A stretch of 64,000 nucleotides of DNA, taken from NCBI GenBank assembly GCA_900491605.1, contig UESW01001601.1, positions 124,001 through 188,000 of the forward strand, read 5' to 3'. Shown piece after piece: positions 57,498 through 64,000 of this stretch. Both the position numbers and the translations under genes were made by a program. The first letter of the stretch is position 1. Each line of letters opens with the position of its first letter. Source of the stretch: Calamus simplicifolius. Taxonomy: Eukaryota > Streptophyta > Magnoliopsida > Arecales > Arecaceae. Under the pieces are notes generated by a model that was given only the letters and a program-made list of their open reading frames with translations, made no database searches and was not told the DNA's origin.

Positions 57498-57566
57498 ATC
57501 TCCACCTTGGTGCTTCAAAGCTGCTGAAAAATCTGTACATTCCCTCAGACCCATCAGTATCACACA

Positions 57567-60500
57567 TTAGAGAAAGCTATCCCGTAGAAGAGTCTTCGTA
57601 AATGCATCTGCCTGGTTCTTCTTTGTATGAACTTTTACCAGCTCCACTTCACCTTCTTCCACCAATTCTTTGATTCTGTGATACCTCACATCTATATGCT
57701 TTATGCGTGCATGATAGATTGGGTTCTGAGCCAACTGCAGGGTACTCTGACTATCACTGTATAGCAATACTGTACCCTGCTTCACCCCCATTTCCATGAT
57801 GAGTCTCTTCAACCAAAGAGCCTCCTTGGCAGCTTCTGTAATCCCTATATACTCAGCTTTTATTGTAGACAAAGCTGTAATAGGTTGAAGGATTGATCTC
57901 CAAGAAATTAATCCACCATACATGCTGAACACATATCCTGTGGTAGACCTTCTTGTATCCAGATCATCTGCAAAATTTGCATCCACAAACCCTTCCAATG
58001 GACCTAATGATTTACTTGGGATATTATATTCTCCTTAGGTCTTTCTTGCTGCCCAAAAATTAGACCAAGTCCACGAGTTCCTTGAAGGTACCTCAAAATC
58101 CACTTGAGTGCCTTCTAGTGCTCCTTCCCTGGGTTCGCCATGAATCTACTCACCTGGCTCACTGCATATGCTATGTCAGGTCTGCAACACACCATAGCAT
58201 ACATAATGCTGCCCACGGCACTGGCATATGGAACTCTCTCCATGTACTCTTTCTCCTCATCTATCTGAGGGTTCTGTAACTTAAAAGAGACATATGACTA
58301 GCCAAAGGTGTTCCAACTGGTTTGGCCTTATCCATCCCAAACCTCTCCAACACCTTCTAAATATATCCACCCACTGACAAGTGTAGAATTCCCTTGGTCC
58401 TATCTCTGTAAATTTCCATCCCAAGTATCTTCCTAGCTGACCCCAAATCCTTCATTTCAAATTCTATTGATAATGCATATTTCAGTTCATTCACTGCTTC
58501 AACACTCCTGTTGGCAATGAGCATATCATCCACATACATAAGGAGATACAGTGCATCATCCTTATCCACATTTTTCACATAGACACAAGTATCATGTTCA
58601 CATCTAGAAAATCCAAGGCCTAAAATAAAAGTGTCAAACCTTTTGAACCACTGACGGGGTGACTGCTTCAAACCATAGAGCGATTTCTTTAGTAGACACA
58701 CTTTTTCTTCCAATCCAGATTCCTTGAAACCCTCTGGTTGCTTCATGTATATCCTCTCCTCTAGACTCCCATGTAAGAAAGCCGTCTTCATGTCCATCTG
58801 CTGTAACTCCATACCATATTGTGCTACAAGTGATAACAACACACGAATTGAAGCATGACGTACCACTGAAGAGAATACCTTTGTGTAGTCCACTCCCTCT
58901 CTCTGTGAGAACCCCTTAGCAACAAGCCTTGCTTTGTATCTGACTCCACCTTGCTCTGAAGGTGCCTCCTTCTTTGTGAACACCCATTTTGAACCAATGG
59001 CTCGAGCATCTCTAGGTAGATCCATTAGCTGCCATGTCTTATTCTTTTCCAGGGACTCCATCTCCTCCATCATGGCCTGCATCCATGAGTCTCTTTCTGA
59101 ACTTTCCATGGCTTCTTGGAAGGTCTCTGGATCTTCATTTGCAGTGATTAGAGCATAGGAAATCATGTCATCAATGCGATACCGAGCAGGTTTGATGATG
59201 GTACGCTTTGCCTTGTGTAGTGCCATACCCCTTTGATCATCTCTCAAAGCTGAAGTGTGTGACTCCACCTGCACCTCCTTCTGGATTGATGGCTCTCATG
59301 GTTGATACTTTATATGTATTGGAACATTCATACCAAACTCCACCTCAAAAGAAGCACGTTTTGAAGTAGAAGTAGAAGGTATATCACCTGTCAGCCAATG
59401 CTGTCCACTGCTGCCCTGTTCAGCCTTTTTAGCTCCATCTGCAATATCTGACCTCTTCAAGATGCTCTTCTCATCAAAAATAATGTCTCTACTGATGATA
59501 CACTTCTGTGAATCTAAACTCCATAGCAATAGCCTTTAACTCCATGTGGATACCCGATGAAGATCAGCCTTTGTGATTTTGGGTCCAGCTTGCTCCTTTC
59601 AGTTGCCTCCACATGTGCATAGGCTGGGCAACCAAAAATCCTTAGGTGTCCAAGCTCCACCTTCTTCCCACTCTAGATCTCCTCTGGAATGCCTCCATCA
59701 AGTTTTCTATTAGGGGACCTGTTAACAAGAAAACCAGAGAACATAATTGCATCACCCCAAAAGACCTTGGGCAGTGATGCCTGCAGCCTCAAACTCCTAG
59801 CCTTCTCTGTCAATGTACGATTCATCCTCTCTGCCACACCATTCTGTTGGGGAGTCATCCTCACTGTGTAATGGCGTTGGATCCCATTTTCTCACAGTAG
59901 CTTCTGAATTCATTGCTTGTATACTCCCCTCCATTGTCAGATCTCAACCACTTCACTGGTTTTCCTGTCTCCTTTTCAACACCAACTCTCCAAGCTTTAA
60001 ACTGGGCAAATACCTCTGATTTTTCTCTTATCAGATATACCCATACCTTCCTGGAGTAGTCATCAATGAAGGTCAAAAATACTTAGCTCCACCTCTGGCT
60101 GACACAGGGGTCGGTCCCCATACATCTGAGTGAACTAGTTTCAGAATACTTTTACTCTGCTTGGAAATGCTGGCAAATCTCACCCTATGTTGTTTGCCAT
60201 AAATATATGGCTCACAGATGTCATTTTCCTCCTTCTTAAGTGCTGAAATCAGACCTCTTTTTCTGAGTTCTATAAGCCCTTTATCACTCATGTGTCCCAT
60301 TTGATAGTGCCACAGTTTATAGACCAACTGTTCCTCCTATGCCGCTGCTAGCACCTCTGTACCATCTATGGCCACTGAGCCTTCCATCTGATAGAGATTA
60401 TTTTCTAACCTTCTCCCTTTCATCACCACTAATGCACCCTTGGTTATCCTCAAACATACACTCCCCGGCTGGCTTCCAAAAGCATACCCATGCTTCTCCA

Positions 60501-61702
60501 GGTAGCCCAAAGAAATTAGATTCTTCTTCAACTTCGAGACATGTTTGGCATTGGTCAAAGTCCTTATAATCCCATCATACATCCTCACCCTTATGCTTCC
60601 AACTCTAGCAACCTTACAAGGATAATTATCACCAAGGCATACACTTCCTCCATTAGACTCTTCATAAGTTGCAAACCACTCCCTATGCGAAGTATAATGA
60701 TGAGAACATGCTAAGTCAAGTGTCCAACAACTATCACACTTCTTGGTCCCATCTGAAACTACCAGTACATCATCTTCACTGTCTTCAGATGAATTTGCAC
60801 CACCATTGCTGGCTGAACCTCCCTTGAAAATGCCCTTCCCCTTCTCATTCTTCAAAAGTGGGTAATTTCTCTTTAGGTGACCAATATGATGACACTTGTA
60901 ACACTTCCATGCTTTCTGCTTGTTCCGAGACTTAGATCTGCCTTTGGACTTGCCTCTAACCTTTTCTCAGGGTCTTCTTTGCCTCTCATTCACAGCAAGT
61001 ACCTCTGTGTTAGAATTTCCATGCAGATCTTTTCTCTTTGCTGGTTTGATCTCAGCACCCCCACAACCACTTCATAATTCAGGATCTCCTTCCCATACAC
61101 CAAGGTTGTAATCAGACCATCATAGGAACTGGGTAGCGAACACAACAAGATGAGGGTCTTGTCTTCTTCATCAATCTTCACATCAAGGCTCATCACTTCT
61201 GAGCACACCTGATTGAATTTCTGAATATGGGCTACAATATCTCTCCCCTCAGGCATTCTCAAGCTGTACAACTGTTTCTTCAACCACAACTTGTTTGTCA
61301 TGCTCTTTCCCATGTAAGTGTTCTCTAAAGTTTCCAAGAGCCTCCTTGCCGTGGTCTGCGTGTAAATCTCCGGCAAGACTTGATTAGCCAAGCACATCCT
61401 GATTGTGCTAAATGCAATCTCCTCTAACTCCTCCCAATCCTCACGACTTATATTATTCGGTCTTTGTTTCACCAAGACCTTATAAATCCTTTGCTGTACC
61501 AATAAATCCTTCACCCTTTGCTGTCATAGGGTGAAGTTTCCCTTGCCATCATACTTTTAAAAATCGAATTTAAAGCTACTAAATGCCATATCCAACCAAG
61601 AAACAATGCACACAACAAAAACAGAAAATTAAACTTGCTGCAGAAATTTCTGGTTTGATATCTTACCAAGAAACGCCCAAGATCCAATCTTTTCTCCACC
61701 AA
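57567..61702 (-). pseudogene. Copia gag-pol, degraded
   Basis: From high to low coordinate: gag ('LENTYMGKSMTNKLWLKKQL', 61514-60990); zinc knuckle near 60920-60870 reading 'CYKCHHIGHLKRNY', where the last Cys has become Tyr; protease region ('CWTLDLACSHHYT'); pre-integrase and integrase ('LVHSDVWGPTPVS', 'FIDDYSRKVWVYLI', 'RMTPQQNGVAERMNRTL', 60327-59673); RT ('KARLVAKGFSQREGVDY', active site 'LLMYVDDMLIANRS', 59274-58357); RNase H ('DSQSTLQLAQNP', 57998-57567). The protease's usual Asp-Ser-Gly-Ala word is changed to Asp-Leu-Ala-Cys. Frames break near 60960, 60330, 60070, 59670, 59530, 59290 and 58350-58040. Confidence 0.92.
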
Positions 61703-61710
61703 ATCACTGA

Positions 61711-61725
61711 GGCTCTGATACCAAA
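61711..61725 (-). promoter_or_regulatory. Primer binding site of the older Copia element
   Basis: Minus-strand TTTGGTATCAGAGCC directly follows the 5' LTR, the same Met-tRNA site as in the element at 23603-30312. Confidence 0.9.
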
Positions 61726-62460
61726 TAAAGAGTAGATCGTCCTCTTTCTATCCTTGGAGCATAGCATGCATTCAACCAGCCCCAATTTGTGTGGAGATGC
61801 GGAAGCGAGATGATATCCCTGCTGAAATTCTGCAGCAGAATTTTGGATCTTGATCTTGGTAATCTTTCGGATTGATTAGCAACTAGGATTTTCTTTGGTT
61901 TCTTGCGCCCCAAGATTGTAAGAGAGGGTCGTGGCCTCTCTTCTTCCTTACGTGAACCTTCAGATCTGATCCAAAAATCAAGAGATGCTGCCCAAGAAGA
62001 AGGTACTGCTAGGGTTTCCTCCTTCTCCTTCTTTGAGAGAGGCAGTTCCAAGAAGATGGCTAGGGCAGAGATGGTAGCAATAAAACCCTAGAAATCTAGG
62101 GCATCTATGTGTGAGAAAGAGAGAAAGACGTGGATAAGAGAGAAAAGGAGAGGGATAGCTTATTCTTGGGAGAAAAGAATTTCTTTCATTCATCTATAAT
62201 CATCATCATTACATGATTATATCAACCCCGTTCCATGACGGCCACCAAAATAAAACTAGCACCACATATGAACCGGTGCTTTATTATATGGATAATAAAC
62301 CCTAAAAAACTTTCTTGGACCAGCCCACACCTTGGGCCCAAACCCAGCCTAATGATAGACTAGCCTCCCTCAAGACCTAACAATCTGGGCCTTAAACATG
62401 TGGAGCCTATAAACCTCCACCCTAGGATTTAAGCTTTAGAGTACCATACCAGGCTCTACA
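61726..62460 (-). repeat. 5' LTR of the older Copia element
   Basis: 735 bp. Its plus-strand left end reads TAAAGAGTAG against TGAAAAGTGG in the other LTR, so the terminal CA (minus strand) has changed to TA. With the many other differences this is an old insertion that could not be integrated again as it stands. Confidence 0.93.
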
Positions 62461-62574
62461 ATGGATACTCCCTTCTCTAGCATACAATGGTGGTGAGGTG
62501 TAGCAGAGACATGAGGTGATGGCAATGACGGTAGTGTTGAAGGAAAGAAGAGAAAGGATGATTTTAATTGATGG

Positions 62575-62670
62575 GGTGGAGCCGCTACAGAGGTGTATCA
62601 AGGGGCTCATAGAAAAGAGGAGGGTGGAGCCGCTACAGAGGTGTATCAAGGGGCTCATAGAAAAGAGGAG
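62575..62670. repeat. 48 bp tandem duplication
   Basis: Two exact copies of a unit starting GGTGGAGCCGCTACAGAGG begin at 62575 and 62623. Exact identity suggests a recent slip event. Confidence 0.9.
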
Positions 62671-64000
62671 GGCATTGTTGATTGCAGATGGGGCTGTCAA
62701 GTGCGATCACTCTTGCAGGGTCTACCATGATGGGGCCATGGTATGATGAGGAAGCGAAGGAAATGAAAGAGTAGAGTACCTCGCTTCACAAGCACTATGG
62801 TACTTTTGTAGAGGTACTATTGTAATGAGATGGTGAAGGAGAAATGGGCCCAAAAGAGGCAAATAAGATAGTGGCTTCATTGTTAAGAGGAGAGGGCGGC
62901 TTAGAATGGATGCAAAGATTTTGATGTTGGGGAGAGGGGGCAGCCTCAAAGCAGAAAAAAATGATCAATGTTCCTACTAATCACTGATTTAGTTGGTTGC
63001 AAGAGTTAAAATGATTAAAAGACCCTTTCTTATATAAATAGGTCTTATTGAATGTTTTTCTTAAAAAAAAAATAATGGAGTATCATAGCAAAGCCTTAAA
63101 AAAAAAAGAATGCATCTCTTTTCAATAAAACTAAATGCTAATTTTTTCAAGAATATTAATATAAAAGGATGAAATTTTAAATAAAACTTATAATGATTAT
63201 GTTTTAATATTATTAGCCAAAAATCTATTTGGATGGATATTCATGCAAGAGTATGATGAATTAAAGGATATGTGTGAAGTTAATGATTTTTTAGAATAAA
63301 TAAGCTATACTTGTAAGAATACACATGCATACATATTAACAAAATATGCCTTTTTAGAAAAACTAAACTTGATTTTTTATGCCATGCCTCATCTAGTGGA
63401 TTAGGTCTCATTGCCATGCTTGTTTCCCTCCAAAGCCTACTCACACATGCATACACATGCAAGAGCAATAACAACGATAAAATCTTAGTCTCTAACTAAT
63501 TAGGATCAATTATATAAATCTTTTTCTTATTCTACTCAGTTTACGGTCATATTTTTCATAAAATATAATGATTCTTAATCACTTTCTTTCATCTAATTTT
63601 CAATCTATTTCGATCACTTCTTCGTATTAATGCATCCCTAGAATTATAATGCAAATGCCAAAATCATTTAAATCATTCTTCCCTCAGTTTATCTTCAATT
63701 AATGCAATCTACACCTTGTTGTGAGTGACTTCTTTTTTTATTCTAGCTTTTCTTATATCACAGCATATTCATCTCAATATTCTTATTTCTACCATATTCA
63801 TTCCATGTATATGTAATTTTCTAACTGCCTAATATTTTGTACTATAAGTATAGTCAATCTTATAATTTTCTTATAGTTTTTTTTAACTTAACAAGTATTT
63901 TATAATCATATAATATTTTAGTTGTATTTTTTATTTCATCTTATTTTATCATATGGATAATATCATTCTAAATTTCTCATTTTTTATGAATAATTAATTA
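62671..64000. other. Non-coding; possible decayed RTE LINE at 63470-63900
   Basis: The end of the window is AT-rich. 'CTAACTAATTAGGATCAATT' followed by 'ATTCTACTCAGTTTA' at about 63490-63545 resembles, in order, the RTE 3' section at 49085-49150, and later CTTATTT/CATATTC words also fit. The match is degraded and no ORF is present. Confidence 0.35.

Larger units (their letters stand above)
56762..62460 (-). mobile_element. Older Ty1/Copia LTR retrotransposon, 5.7 kb
   Basis: Target duplication ATGGA lies at 56757-56761 and 62461-62465. The 3' LTR is 56762-57497 and the 5' LTR 61726-62460 (minus-strand sense). The Met-tRNA primer site is read on minus at 61725-61711. The LTRs differ by many substitutions and small indels, so it is clearly older than the element at 23603-30312. 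Gag-pol runs on the minus strand in Copia order and is broken in many places. Confidence 0.95.

Overview
This window is a transposon-rich stretch of a flowering-plant nuclear genome. Several features suggest a monocot: a CC-type (non-TIR) NLR resistance gene pair, GC-rich first exons, and nested CACTA, Copia, Gypsy, MULE, Harbinger and RTE elements. A palm-like genome is a plausible guess, but I cannot prove the species. There is one ambiguous base (17675). No tRNA, rRNA or CRISPR array was seen.

Only two host genes look intact, both on the minus strand in the centre. One is a BAG8-like co-chaperone regulator (40153-41440, two exons). The other is a SNAP33-type Qb+Qc SNARE (42173 to about 47110, five coding exons plus a 5'UTR exon, 301 aa). 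Everything else recognisable as host coding is broken. A tandem pair of CC-NB-ARC-LRR genes (22986-32870 and 34445-37480) is wrecked. The first copy carries a very young 6.7 kb Copia element inside its P-loop codon plus LRR frameshifts. The second has lost most of its NB-ARC domain and carries a LINE. A FAR1/FHY3-like coding unit (minus strand, fragments at 17708-17989 and 8183-8263) is split by a 9.3 kb CACTA element.

Layout. 1-3330: GC-rich then AT-rich repeat-like DNA with a 304 bp MULE-type MITE. 3337-5690: abutting Copia (minus) and Gypsy (plus) relics. 6776-7654: two candidate 3' exons of an unknown gene. 8267-17554: CACTA element with a 26-copy minisatellite, a dead TNP2-type transposase and a second gene whose five exons still splice in frame. 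18060-20470: an unusual array of paired ACGACACC sites (both orientations, constant 22 bp spacing) surrounding a small coiled-coil ORF. 21447-22341: fold-back MITE. 22986-37540: NLR cluster. 40153-47110: BAG8-like and SNAP33-like genes. 49063-52360: RTE LINE carrying a nested Gypsy-type LTR element with a hairpin minisatellite in its LTR. 54093-55948: Harbinger-like MITE carrying a nested hAT-like element. 56762-62460: older Copia element on the minus strand.

Main points for a second look: the paired-motif array with its coiled-coil ORF; the young Copia element whose 5' LTR has lost its TATA box and which carries four coding lesions although its LTRs differ by no substitution; the reversible-looking NLR disruption; and the CACTA element sitting in a 15 bp palindrome inside FAR1-like DNA.
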